A DNA stretch of 64,000 nt from Pontiella desulfatans (lineage in GTDB: Bacteria; Verrucomicrobiota; Kiritimatiellia; Kiritimatiellales; Pontiellaceae): assembly GCF_900890425.1 (NCBI RefSeq), contig NZ_CAAHFG010000004.1, forward strand, positions 62,001-126,000. The letters run 5' to 3'. How positions within the stretch are numbered: position 1 is the first letter of the stretch; each line of letters begins with the position of its first letter. The position numbers and the translations under genes were made by a program. The notes beneath the pieces are model-generated. The model searched no databases. It saw only the letters and a list, made by a program, of their open reading frames with translations, and was not told the DNA's origin. This document shows, piece by piece, positions 38,110 through 46,366 of the stretch.

Positions 38110-39507
38110 TTAGTTCACGTCTTTCCATCCAGCTAGATCCGCCTCTAAATCCATCAGCTTTTCAAACAGCACCGAAGCATCGCAGTCGAACGGTTTCTGG
38201 TCATGCCGCTTCTGCTCCTGGATATCCTCCACAAACTCCACCAACACCCGCCGCACCTTATCGTCCGCCGCACTCGCGCCACCCGCCGCTATATTGATCC
38301 GGCCCAGCGCATACTTGAACAGGCTTTCCTGCCCGCCCTCCTCCTTGGCCGGGTTCGGCGGCTTGCCGTCCGGCGCAAGGTACAACATCCCGTCAATCAG
38401 GTCGCAATCGTGTACATGCACCGACCGGAACTCCACCAACTCATCCTTCGTACGCCGCGGGTGCGGATGCGTTCCATCCACCCAGCCCCGGTACACCTTA
38501 CCCGACAACGACCGGTCGAAACCGCCCAGGCGTTGGTTTCGCCGCGCACGTCTCTTTCCGCCCGGCGTCGGAACTACCGCCGGCAGCCCGGCTACCCCGC
38601 CGCCCGACTTTCTACCTGCATGGCTGCCCCTGCCTTGACCAACGGGAATGGGTGGAGAATCGGGGTCAACGTGCACCTTCGGCGGCTCGCCCCCCCCCTC
38701 TCCCGCCGATGCGGTTCCTAGCCCCGCGCTAGCGGGGTTAGGGGCATCGCCCCCTATAGGATCTATAGGGATTTCAGAGAAATCCTCTCCTGCTATAGGT
38801 TCTATATCTTCTGTAGGAAAAGTCTCCGGCGCAGCCGGAGCTTCCGTCTCCTGCTCTCCTGCCTCTCCCGAACGAGGGGGGGGGCGAGCCGCCGAAGGCG
38901 GCGAGGGAAGATACTCACCCGAAACCGAAAGAACCCCGTCCTCGATCAACAATACACCGCCAGCTTCCAACAGCTCCACGATGCGCGGCATTGTCCGCAC
39001 CGGACACTTCTTTAACTTTGCCCCGAGCCAATGGCACAGAGCATCCACCGTCCGGGGCTCCCCCGAACGCAAATACCAGCCAAGCAATTCTACCGATGCC
39101 GAAACGATCTCCTCGTCCGACCTCAGCGTCTTATCCTCGCTTGCACTGTTCTTCGACCGCTTCTTATCCGCCGCCCAATGCTTTAGATAAGGCCTACCCC
39201 GTTTATCGAACGACACTTCGTCGGCAGCCCGCAAGGCCGTCAGGTTCCGATCCACCGCAGCTATCCGCGACGGATTCATCCGCGCCAACCGACGCCGAAC
39301 CCAATCCTTGTCCGCCTTCTGTCCCGTATCCGTGTAGACACAGCCATCACCCTTCACGCCCGCAGCATTCCGTTTCACCAGCATCTCCAACCGCGCCAGG
39401 CACGCCAATGCTCCGTCATCCAGCATCGGCATCCCCGCCTCGATCTTCCGGCGTATCGGATCCAGCGCCCAGATCACATGGTTTAGTTTTAGTTTTTTAC
39501 TGCTCAC
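38110..39507 (-). CDS. Replication-initiator-like protein of the element
   Basis: 465 aa from GTG 39507. An N-terminal helical/winged-helix-like part (residues 1-215; VELLGWYLRSGEPRTVDALC, VRTMPRIVELLEAGGVLLIE) is joined by a Pro/Gly/Glu-rich linker (about 215-330) to a basic C-terminal domain (GGKRRARRNQRLGGFDRSLS onward). The two-domain layout, its place behind an excisionase-like gene, and repeats within the linker DNA recall initiators with an internal origin such as lambda O. This is inference, as no signature motif is present. Confidence 0.45.
   Translation of the reverse strand: MSSKKLKLNHVIWALDPIRRKIEAGMPMLDDGALACLARLEMLVKRNAAGVKGDGCVYTDTGQKADKDWVRRRLARMNPSRIAAVDRNLTALRAADEVSFDKRGRPYLKHWAADKKRSKNSASEDKTLRSDEEIVSASVELLGWYLRSGEPRTVDALCHWLGAKLKKCPVRTMPRIVELLEAGGVLLIEDGVLSVSGEYLPSPPSAARPPPRSGEAGEQETEAPAAPETFPTEDIEPIAGEDFSEIPIDPIGGDAPNPASAGLGTASAGEGGGEPPKVHVDPDSPPIPVGQGRGSHAGRKSGGGVAGLPAVVPTPGGKRRARRNQRLGGFDRSLSGKVYRGWVDGTHPHPRRTKDELVEFRSVHVHDCDLIDGMLYLAPDGKPPNPAKEEGGQESLFKYALGRINIAAGGASAADDKVRRVLVEFVEDIQEQKRHDQKPFDCDASVLFEKLMDLEADLAGWKDVN
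38717..38815. repeat. Palindrome and CTATAGG repeats inside the initiator-like gene
   Basis: A strong palindrome (CCCCGC-GCTA-GCGGGG, extended on both sides) is followed by three CTATAGG copies (38754-38760, 38763-38769, 38793-38799) and an inverted repeat GATTTC...GAAATC, in a locally AT-rich patch within GC-rich DNA. It resembles an iteron/origin block, but function is unproven. Confidence 0.4.
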
Positions 39508-39569
39508 CAAACATTCCTAATTATGTTCGCTCTTTATTATTGCTTTCGTACTCATCTGGGTTCCTAAAC

Positions 39570-39794
39570 TCAGATTTCCCCATTGAATACATCGCGAACA
39601 CTCCTTCCCGTGTATCTGACCGGATTGCTGAAGCCTGGATGCACCTTCAGGTAACCCTCGTACTGCAGCCGCTTCACCTGCTCATACCCAAGTTCAAGAA
39701 TCCGCATAACCGTCTTCCGATCACAAATAGGTGGTATCACCACCTGCTTGACTATCGCTTTCTCGGTCGATTCAATTGTTAAATTCCGAGCCAA
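39570..39794 (-). CDS. Excisionase-like small helix-turn-helix protein
   Basis: 74 aa from TTG 39794, preceded by GAGGTGA. The sequence MARNLTIEST then ICDRKTVMRILELGYEQVKR, LQYEGYLKVHPGF, SNPVRYTGRSVRDVF has the MerR-like/HTH_17 plan of excisionases: a short winged helix, then a wing strand with VRY. It is the first gene of the minus-strand module at the integrase-distal end. It would bias recombination to excision or repress the module promoter. Confidence 0.6.
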   Translation of the reverse strand: MARNLTIESTEKAIVKQVVIPPICDRKTVMRILELGYEQVKRLQYEGYLKVHPGFSNPVRYTGRSVRDVFNGEI

Positions 39795-40100
39795 AAATCA
39801 CCTCATTGGGACGCAACCTAGCACGCCCGCCGGGCTGCGCAAACACCCGCCCCCGTACTGTCGCCCCTGGATGGTTTCGCGATCGATTCAATTTCAAATT
39901 CCGGTCCATAATCACCTCAATTGGGGGGAACATAGCATCGTGGCGGCTCGGCTCAAACACCCGCCCCCGTACTGTCGCCCTGAGTGGTTTTGCGATCTGT
40001 TCAATTGTCAAATTCCGGGCCATAAATCGCCTCATTCGGGGAGCAACCTAGCACCGCCGCGGCCTGGTGGGAACACCCGCCCCCGTACTGTCGGAGAACT
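39780..40100 (-). repeat. Three tandem 115-bp leader repeats upstream of the excisionase-like gene
   Basis: Each unit holds a GAGGTGA-type ribosome site, a start codon and codons MARNL or MDRNL, then a conserved CGACAGTACGGGGGCGGGTG block (+ strand positions 39844-39863, 39958-39977, 40074-40093). The unit nearest the gene supplies its real start. The other two encode short frames with ATVRGRVF. It could be a reiterated operator or leader. Confidence 0.65.
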
Positions 40101-40290
40101 CATGGGAAACGTCTTTTCAGATCCAAATGAGTCTTCTTTTCGACACTTTTTACCGCGCCTCCAAGATAGAGCTTCCAAACTGGGTCTAAGCACTTGGTCG
40201 CCGGAAGGTCGGTAAGGATAGGGTGCAAGTGGGACTGAAAGATATTGGATGGGGAGCTCGGGCTAACCCGACACTTCAACTCTAAGCCTG

Positions 40291-40334
40291 AAAAGGCCAA
40301 TTGCTTTTAGCGGAAAGGGAGCAATGGCCCTTTT
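40291..40334. terminator. Bidirectional terminator candidate
   Basis: AAAAGGCCAATTGCT pairs with AGCAATGGCCCTTTT around a short loop. A-rich and T-rich flanks allow termination from either side. It separates the element's right-end repeats from the attachment repeat. Confidence 0.55.
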
Positions 40335-40564
40335 ACCCCCCGTCACCAAACCACTTGCTCTGGCTCCCACCAAGGAGAGCACACCTGAGGAAAGATTAAG
40401 TCGTATGACCGGCATATATATCGAAGTCCGTGCAAAGTACCGCAAAGCCTACAACTCCATCCGTGGCTGCTCGTACGGCAGTGTAATCCTCCCACAGATT
40501 TTCCATAACACCACCTATTAACCACCAATGAATTTATACGCTCATATTATTACATGAATCCAAC

Positions 40565-40594
40565 TCCCGTCATCCTCGCCATACTTTAAAGGCC
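40565..40594 (+). repeat. Right attachment-type direct repeat (attR candidate)
   Basis: A perfect copy of the 30-base sequence at 5651-5680, including the tRNA acceptor 3' strand and CCA. No tRNA body precedes it, as expected for the distal scar of a tRNA-targeting element. Confidence 0.75.
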
Positions 40595-40616
40595 TGCAAT
40601 TGCAGGTCTTCTTTTT
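40591..40616 (+). terminator. Intrinsic terminator after the right repeat
   Basis: A 7-bp stem (GGCCTGC / GCAGGTC with one G-T pair) and loop AATT are followed by TTCTTTTT. It mirrors the terminator at 5677-5704 but with a different stem, so the two scar ends carry different downstream DNA. Confidence 0.7.
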
Positions 40617-40775
40617 GCCCGGATCTGGAGTCGCCAACCTTGAAGCAAGTCCCACAAAGGGTTTATTTCGTTTCGCATTTCCATTCCTGTGTCGCACATC
40701 CTTTTTTTCGCAGAACTGAAAAGTTTTCAGCATCATATAATTGGAATTAAGCCCTGAACGGTTCCGTAGCACGAG

Positions 40776-40791
40776 TGGCATGCAATCTGCT
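40776..40791 (+). promoter_or_regulatory. Sigma-54 (-24/-12) promoter candidate
   Basis: TGGCATG-CAAT-CTGCT matches the consensus TGGCACG-N4-TTGCW in GG, GC and their exact spacing, with one change in each half. It lies 55 bases upstream of the motor gene start. Activation would need an enhancer-binding protein not present in this window. Confidence 0.55.
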
Positions 40792-40846
40792 TCACTAGCC
40801 GGCGATGCATATGAACCAGTTAACCAACGAACGGGAGTAACCACTA

Positions 40847-42253
40847 ATGAAGACCAAGATCAAACCGATAGTATCGTGGAGCATATGGGCTGGCGGCCTA
40901 TCGCTCGTGATGGGTATTGTTACCCGAAACCAACTGCTCGCAGGCTTCGAAGCCGATGGCACGGGAATGAGCTTTGTCATTGCCGCCTTCTTCGGAGCCG
41001 GCCTGCTTCTTTCTTTCCGTGCCGCGAAACAGCTGCATTCCGAATGGGGAGTGCTGGCAAAAATCAGCGAGTCCAATTCGATTCCGGAATCCAAGGGGAA
41101 CAAGGATCTCGCCTCGGTCTTCCAGCGGCTCCAGGAATATAAGGAAAAGGGCGAAACCGTTGATGTGTATACCGCCATCGACACCTACCACTCCAAACAC
41201 AACTCCCGCGTACGTGTGGTTACGATCATGGCAGGTCTGATCATTTCCATGGGATTGCTGGGCACGGTTGTGGGATTGATCATGTCGATCTCCGGACTGG
41301 GCAGCATGGTCGAGAACATCGGCCTATCGCGCACCACGATGATGGAAGCGCTGAAGGCCACCGTATCGGGCATGGGCACCGCCTTCTACACCACCTTCTT
41401 CGGCGCCATGGGCGGCCTGATCCTGCGCGCGGTTGCGGTATCCCAGCTCAACTCCCTTTCGGAACTATGCGCGGAAGCGGCTGAATATGCCGGCAGCCAC
41501 CTCGTGGCCAAGCTCGAAAGCAAGGAAGAGGAGCTCAACCAGCAGGTTTCGAAGGTTATCGACAGCTTCGGTGCCATGCAGAAGGAAATCGAATCCATTA
41601 CGGTCAAGCTGACCGAATCGTTCGAAGCCACCATGAAGAGCTTCGGGAACTCGCTGACCGAAGCGGGCAACCACGCCATGGATGCCACCAAGGAATGCAT
41701 CAACGGCATGACCGACCAGATGGCCGTGTTCGGCAGCGAAATCGGCAGCTCCTTCGGTACCTTCAACGAATCCATCGAGAAGGCCGGCGAAGATGTGCAC
41801 GAAGCCTTTGGCACGGTGAAAGCCTCGATTGAAAAATCGGGCGAAGAGATGCACGACTCGTTTGGTGGAATCAACGCAACCCTGGCGACGTGCGGCGAAA
41901 GCGTGACCGAAGCCTTCGGCGGAATCAATGCAACCCTCGGCACCTGCGGCGAGGGCGTAAGCGAAGCCTTCGAGAGCCTCAACAGCTCCGTCCAGCAGGC
42001 AGGCGACACGGTTGCCGGCTCCCTGGCCGACTTCAAACTTTCCGTCGATGGCACTAGCCAGGAACTGAAGGGCGCGGTTGGCGAGCTGCATGGCGCCATC
42101 AGCAAGGCCACCGGCGAGATGGTCACCATGGCCAAGGCGAAGCTCGACAGCGAGGCCGTGGAAATTGCCGGGCACCTCTCGACTGCGGCCAACTCGATCC
42201 AGCAGTTCATCAGCCAGAAGACGACTCACGAAGCAACCCAGAAGGTGGCGTAA
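40847..42253 (+). CDS. MotA/TolQ/ExbB-type channel with long cytoplasmic tail (ZorA-like)
   Basis: 468 aa. Predicted TM segments lie at about 10-28, 40-57, 125-150 and 168-195. The channel signature is LLGTVVGLIMSISGL and GMGTAFYTTFFGAMGGLI, as in MotA/ExbB/ZorA. After residue 200 the protein is a long helical tail with five exact-length 18-residue repeats (303-392; FGGINATLATCGESVTEA type). The stator-plus-tail plan is that of ZorA rather than classical ExbB. ATG follows CGGGAG at some distance. The stop overlaps the start of the partner gene (TAATG). It would form an ion-driven inner-membrane motor with its partner. Confidence 0.78.
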   Translation: MKTKIKPIVSWSIWAGGLSLVMGIVTRNQLLAGFEADGTGMSFVIAAFFGAGLLLSFRAAKQLHSEWGVLAKISESNSIPESKGNKDLASVFQRLQEYKEKGETVDVYTAIDTYHSKHNSRVRVVTIMAGLIISMGLLGTVVGLIMSISGLGSMVENIGLSRTTMMEALKATVSGMGTAFYTTFFGAMGGLILRAVAVSQLNSLSELCAEAAEYAGSHLVAKLESKEEELNQQVSKVIDSFGAMQKEIESITVKLTESFEATMKSFGNSLTEAGNHAMDATKECINGMTDQMAVFGSEIGSSFGTFNESIEKAGEDVHEAFGTVKASIEKSGEEMHDSFGGINATLATCGESVTEAFGGINATLGTCGEGVSEAFESLNSSVQQAGDTVAGSLADFKLSVDGTSQELKGAVGELHGAISKATGEMVTMAKAKLDSEAVEIAGHLSTAANSIQQFISQKTTHEATQKVA

Positions 42254-43470
42254 TGCGTGCGGCAACCCGTCATGAAGCGCCCTCGGATTCCGAGGGCATC
42301 TATGAGTCCTTCTCGGACATGGTTCTTTGCACGGTCATCGTGTTGATCACCCTCGTGGTGGTGCTTGCCCTGAATGTGGTGGAACAGCTCAACGTCTATA
42401 TCGAGCCGAACCACTTCAGCGGCGGGGCAACCCGCCCCTGGCTCTATGTCCAGGCCCAGAATGCGGACTATTCCAAGACGACGTCCGACCGCCTCGCGGT
42501 CGAGCGGGCCGTCTATGGGGGCCATCCGTTCGTGATGGTCAACCTGTTCAGCCCCTCGTCCGCCCATTCGGAAACGACCGTCAAGGACGGCCTCACCGTT
42601 TCGGCGAAGGAAGGGCAGTCGTTCCTCGGGCAGTGCGACCTCACGGCGTACAACTTCCTGCTGCTGGCGGCAGGCATCGAGCCCGGTTCGTTCCCGGTCG
42701 CCGGAAACCAGACCGCGCTCATGCTTCCGAAGTTTTCGCACAAGAGCATTTTGCTTGAGCCTGGAAAGGCCGACGGCTACGCCGCCACGCCCGACAACGA
42801 GCTGGCACTCAAGACGATGGCGATGGCCTGGCCGGTGTACGACCACCAGCTCTTCCCGCGCCGTGCGGCGAACGATTATTTGAACGCCCGTACCAAGATC
42901 TTCATCGAGGTGCTGGAGTCGGACGACGACGCACACCGCATCATGATCGGCCACAGCGTATTCACGTTGCCGCAGGACGTCGAGAACGGGCGCCTGGGTT
43001 GGCTGGCCGGCTTCTCGTCGGGTCTCACGGAGGTGGTCTATCTGGGCAAAGCCTGGAGCAGCCCCGCCGAGCACACCAACAAGCGCATCGACTTTTTCGA
43101 GAAGAGCGGATTCGCGGAAGCGGCAGAGGATTACCGCCGGTTCAGCTATCCGCAGGGCACCACTTCCGAGCAGGACAAATTGATGCGTCTGGCCACTACG
43201 GCCGGCAGCACGATGCCGGTCGAGCAGGAAGAGGAGTATGCCCGAGCGGCCGAAGCCCAGCGCAAGATCTCGGAGGCCATCGTCGATGGCTCCAGTGCCA
43301 AGGCCTATCTGCCGCCGTTGCTGGTTCATCGCGACGCCTGGAACGCCTATGCCGACTATTGCATCAAGACGGCAGTAGGCGGCACACCCCCGGAATGGCT
43401 GATGGGCGAGTTCCTCGAACCGCTCGGGTTCGACCAGGCCGTGGTTCGCGGACTTCGGCAGGATGGCTAG
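42253..43470 (+). CDS. MotB/ExbD/ZorB-type partner with novel C-terminal domain
   Basis: 405 aa. A short cytoplasmic N-terminus is followed by one TM helix (SFSDMVLCTVIVLITLVVVL, residues about 20-42). Its start carries an Asp placed like the ion-carrying Asp of MotB, ExbD and ZorB. The remaining 360 residues are outside. No OmpA-like peptidoglycan-binding motif is seen; segments such as PVYDHQLFPRRAANDYLNAR are not recognised. Translational coupling to the MotA-like gene supports a stator complex. No flagellar, TonB, or ZorC/D/E gene is adjacent. Confidence 0.68.
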   Translation: MRAATRHEAPSDSEGIYESFSDMVLCTVIVLITLVVVLALNVVEQLNVYIEPNHFSGGATRPWLYVQAQNADYSKTTSDRLAVERAVYGGHPFVMVNLFSPSSAHSETTVKDGLTVSAKEGQSFLGQCDLTAYNFLLLAAGIEPGSFPVAGNQTALMLPKFSHKSILLEPGKADGYAATPDNELALKTMAMAWPVYDHQLFPRRAANDYLNARTKIFIEVLESDDDAHRIMIGHSVFTLPQDVENGRLGWLAGFSSGLTEVVYLGKAWSSPAEHTNKRIDFFEKSGFAEAAEDYRRFSYPQGTTSEQDKLMRLATTAGSTMPVEQEEEYARAAEAQRKISEAIVDGSSAKAYLPPLLVHRDAWNAYADYCIKTAVGGTPPEWLMGEFLEPLGFDQAVVRGLRQDG

Positions 43471-43591
43471 CCCGCTTGCGCGGGAAATCCCAACGAAGCA
43501 AAGCCGCTACCAACAGATGAAGGATGAACCACGAGGGATGAAGTCGCAGACCCGATTTCATAGTTCATCTTTCATACTTCATATTTAACTA

Positions 43592-43626
43592 ACCGCCGTA
43601 GCATCGGTTGCTCCGGCGTTTTTTCT
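43592..43626 (+). terminator. Terminator of the motor operon
   Basis: An extended stem with CGCCG...CGGCG is followed by six T. Another GC hairpin, CCCGC-TTGC-GCGGG, lies directly after the coding sequence. The opposite-strand htrA gene ends at the same place. Confidence 0.7.
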
Positions 43627-44780
43627 TAGTAGAGGGTAATGCCCGGAAACTCTTCAAGCTCCAGCTCAACCTCCTGCTTTTGTTCATTCAGCAGCAGAAG
43701 GAGTTTGATGCTTTTGCCCACCGACTTGTTGAAGATGATGCGCTTAACGTCGTATTCATCCTTCACCGGGATCCCGTCCACGGCAAACACGGCCGTCCCC
43801 GGCTGGAGGCTGGCCCGGGCCGCCGGGGTATCGGCAAAGACATCCGAGATGACCACGCTGGCGCCGTCGTAGATTCCCTTGTATTCCGTCCCGGTGGACT
43901 GGAAGAAACAACCGACCCACGGCCATTCATGCCGTTTTTTTTCGATGATGGAATTGGCGACACTGACCGCCAGGTTTACCGGGATGGCAAAGGCAATGCC
44001 CACCCCCTTCTTTTCGGCCTCGGTCTTGACGGCGGCATTCACGCCGATCAAACGGCCGTCCACATCGATCAAGGGGCCTCCGCTATTGCCTTCGTTGATT
44101 GCGGCATCGGTCTGGATGAAGTCTTCGTAGGGCAGGATTTGCACCCGCCGCCCTTTCTGGCTGATGTGCCCGACGGTCACCGAGCTTTGCAGGCTGAACG
44201 GCGAACCGATCGCAATGGCCACCTCCCCGACGCGCACCTTGTCGGAATCCCCGAATTCGACGGCCGGGCATAGCGGTTTTTTCGGTTCGAACTTCAAGAC
44301 AGCCAGATCGGTCGCCTTATCATGCCCGATTTCGTGCGCCGGCAGCTTGGTTCCATCGTTCAAGACAATTTCGATGAACTCCGCCTTGTCAATCACATGC
44401 CAGCTGGTCAAGACATAGCCGTTCTCATCGATAATGATTCCCGAGCCTTCGCCCATGAGCTCTTCCCACTCGACCCGCCCCCATCCGGGGATAATGGGCC
44501 GGACTACCTTCTGCTGCCTCCCCGTGCGGATGACCACCACGGAGCACATCACCTTTTCCACGGCATCGGCGATGGCTTCGCTGTAGGTGCGTGCGGGGTT
44601 GTATTCGTCCACCGGGCGCTGCCGCGGCGAAAAACGGCTTTCGGGCACATGCATGACCGGCTCATGCTGCTCGACCGGCTCACCGGGCACAACCTGCTGC
44701 CGGCGGACGGCGGAGACCAATGCACTCAAAACCATCACCCCGCAGAACCCAACCAACATCCATCGATTGCGACCCATCAT
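43626..44780 (-). CDS. htrA: HtrA/DegP-type serine protease with PDZ domain
   Basis: 384 aa with an N-terminal membrane or signal segment (WMLVGFCGVMVLSALVSAV). The trypsin-like domain (about 65-270) has the triad in LTSWHVIDKAEF (His), HDKATDLAVLKF (Asp) and INEGNSGGPLIDVDGR (Ser). A PDZ domain follows (about 285-375; DTPAARASLQPGTAVFAVDG). Envelope protein quality control is the usual role. Its start overlaps the xseB stop by 4 bases, so it is the last gene of the ymdB-xseA-xseB-htrA run. Confidence 0.92.
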   Translation of the reverse strand: MMGRNRWMLVGFCGVMVLSALVSAVRRQQVVPGEPVEQHEPVMHVPESRFSPRQRPVDEYNPARTYSEAIADAVEKVMCSVVVIRTGRQQKVVRPIIPGWGRVEWEELMGEGSGIIIDENGYVLTSWHVIDKAEFIEIVLNDGTKLPAHEIGHDKATDLAVLKFEPKKPLCPAVEFGDSDKVRVGEVAIAIGSPFSLQSSVTVGHISQKGRRVQILPYEDFIQTDAAINEGNSGGPLIDVDGRLIGVNAAVKTEAEKKGVGIAFAIPVNLAVSVANSIIEKKRHEWPWVGCFFQSTGTEYKGIYDGASVVISDVFADTPAARASLQPGTAVFAVDGIPVKDEYDVKRIIFNKSVGKSIKLLLLLNEQKQEVELELEEFPGITLY

Positions 44781-45010
44781 TCCTCAACCTCGAACGGGAC
44801 TTGCTTCAGCTCGCCATCCTTCTTGACGAGCTTTTCGATCTTCTGCTCAACCTCGTTCAATTTCCTGGAACAGACCTCGACCAGCTTGGACCCCTCCTCG
44901 AAATGCCTGATCATCTCCTCGAGGCTCAGCTCGCCGCTCTCCATCTGCTCGACCAATTCCTCCAGCCGCTCCAGCGACTGCTCGAAATCCGCGCTTTTCT
45001 TTTCCGTCAT
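44777..45010 (-). CDS. xseB: Exodeoxyribonuclease VII small subunit
   Basis: 77 aa, the usual length. FEQSLERLEELVEQMESGEL, then LSLEEMIRHFEEGSKLVEVC, is the XseB signature of two antiparallel helices. It pairs with XseA to form the single-strand exonuclease VII. It lies 24 bases after xseA and overlaps htrA. Confidence 0.93.
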   Translation of the reverse strand: MTEKKSADFEQSLERLEELVEQMESGELSLEEMIRHFEEGSKLVEVCSRKLNEVEQKIEKLVKKDGELKQVPFEVEE

Positions 45011-45034
45011 CGTTCGTCTCCCAACCGGAGTTGC

Positions 45035-46366
45035 TTACTCTTTTCCTGTAACATTTGAAACCAATTTCCCGTCGGCGAGCAAGGTAACAAGGGGCTCGCC
45101 CACCTCGACCCCATCGGCGCTCCGCACCACCGTGCCATCGGGCTTGCGGGTCAGGCTGTAGCCGCGCCCCAGCACCGCCAACGGATTGAGCATGCGCAGC
45201 TGGCTCCCCAAACGCTGGAGCTTTTGGCGGTCGTGCTCGGCCTTGCGCTCCATCTGGTGCTGCATCACCATGCCCAGCTCATCCACCCGCTGATGCGCCT
45301 GCCGGACGCCGGATTGCAGCAGGTGCGCCATGCGGACATTCGCGTTCTCCAGCCGGCTCGCTTTTGCCTGCGCATCCAGCTTGAGCAAATCGGCCATGCG
45401 CGTTTCCATCGCCTGAACCGTCTGCCGGTATTGCTTCACCAAAGTCGCCGGCTCGCGGAACACATAGCTATGTTCCGCCCGGTTGAGCCGCAGCCGGAAA
45501 TCCTGGCTCATCGTCTTCAGGCTTTGCTTCAGGCGCCGGTCATAGAGCGAAAGCGTGTCTTCAAGATCGCCCTTCTCGCGAACCGCCAGCTCGGCGGCGG
45601 CCGAGGGCGTCGGCGCACGTACATCCGCCACAAAGTCGGCGATCGTGAAATCGATCTCGTGCCCCACGGCGGAAATGACCGGAATTCCGGATTCAAAGAT
45701 CGCCCGCGCGACAACCTCTTCATTGAACGCCCAAAGATCCTCGATCGATCCCCCGCCGCGTCCGACGATCATCACATCGATGTCGTTGCGGGTATTCAAA
45801 TAGCGGATGGCCTTGGCAATGCCCAGCTCCGCCCCGGCTCCCTGCACCTTCGCGGGAATCAGCAGAATGCCGATGTTCGGGAAGCGCCGCGTCAGCACAT
45901 TGATGATGTCGCGGATCGCCGCGCCCGTCGGCGAGGTGACCACCCCGATCTTCCTGGGCAGGATGGGCAACGGCCTCTTGCGGGCCTCGTCGAAAAGCCC
46001 TTCGTCCCGGAGCTTGGCCTTTAGTTTTTCAAACTGCTCCTGCAGGTTGCCCTTGCCCGCCTCCTCCATCTCGGAGGCAATCAGCTGATAGCGGCCGCTT
46101 GCTTCATACAGGCTCGGGCGCGCAAGCATCTGCACCTTCAGCCCATCCTTCGGCCTGAACCCCACAGCGGCATTGTCGCGGGAAAACATCGCGCACGAGA
46201 CCGCGGCGGCTTCATCCTTGAGCGTGAAATACCAATGCCCGCTCGAGTGGATCGTAACCCGCGAGAGCTCGCCCTCCACCCACACTTCGCCGATGCCCCC
46301 CTCCAGCACCATCCGCGCCTTGCGGTTGATGTCGGATACGGAATAAAGCTGACGCTTTGCGCCCAT
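45035..46366 (-). CDS. xseA: Exodeoxyribonuclease VII large subunit
   Basis: 443 aa, typical length. An N-terminal OB-fold (residues about 1-100; GEVWVEGELSRVTIHSSGHW) precedes the catalytic core with VTSPTGAAIRDIINVLTRRF, GRGGGSIEDLWAFNEE and SAVGHEIDFTIADFVADVRA. A coiled-coil region (about 270-400) and a C-terminal RGYSLTRKPDGTVV segment follow. It degrades single-stranded DNA with XseB. ATG overlaps the stop of ymdB (TAATG), so expression is coupled. Confidence 0.94.
   Translation of the reverse strand: MGAKRQLYSVSDINRKARMVLEGGIGEVWVEGELSRVTIHSSGHWYFTLKDEAAAVSCAMFSRDNAAVGFRPKDGLKVQMLARPSLYEASGRYQLIASEMEEAGKGNLQEQFEKLKAKLRDEGLFDEARKRPLPILPRKIGVVTSPTGAAIRDIINVLTRRFPNIGILLIPAKVQGAGAELGIAKAIRYLNTRNDIDVMIVGRGGGSIEDLWAFNEEVVARAIFESGIPVISAVGHEIDFTIADFVADVRAPTPSAAAELAVREKGDLEDTLSLYDRRLKQSLKTMSQDFRLRLNRAEHSYVFREPATLVKQYRQTVQAMETRMADLLKLDAQAKASRLENANVRMAHLLQSGVRQAHQRVDELGMVMQHQMERKAEHDRQKLQRLGSQLRMLNPLAVLGRGYSLTRKPDGTVVRSADGVEVGEPLVTLLADGKLVSNVTGKE

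Larger units (their letters stand above)
5651..40594. mobile_element. Putative 35-kb integrated element (genomic island)
   Basis: It is bounded by the perfect 30-bp repeat at a tRNA-Asp 3' end. A tyrosine integrase lies at the left end. An excisionase-like gene, a replication-type gene and a helix-turn-helix gene lie at the right end on the opposite strand. The cargo is dominated by very large secreted proteins plus a sirtuin/peptidase group. No conjugation or capsid genes are visible. The phage-like module seems truncated near 36600, so the element may be non-autonomous. Confidence 0.65.

Noticed and set aside
40324-40521. 65-codon plus-strand frame near the right repeat
   Set aside because: Begins inside a terminator-like hairpin and has no family resemblance.
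40847-43470. Complete Zorya defence system
   Set aside because: No ZorC, ZorD or ZorE gene follows; only a two-gene motor is present.
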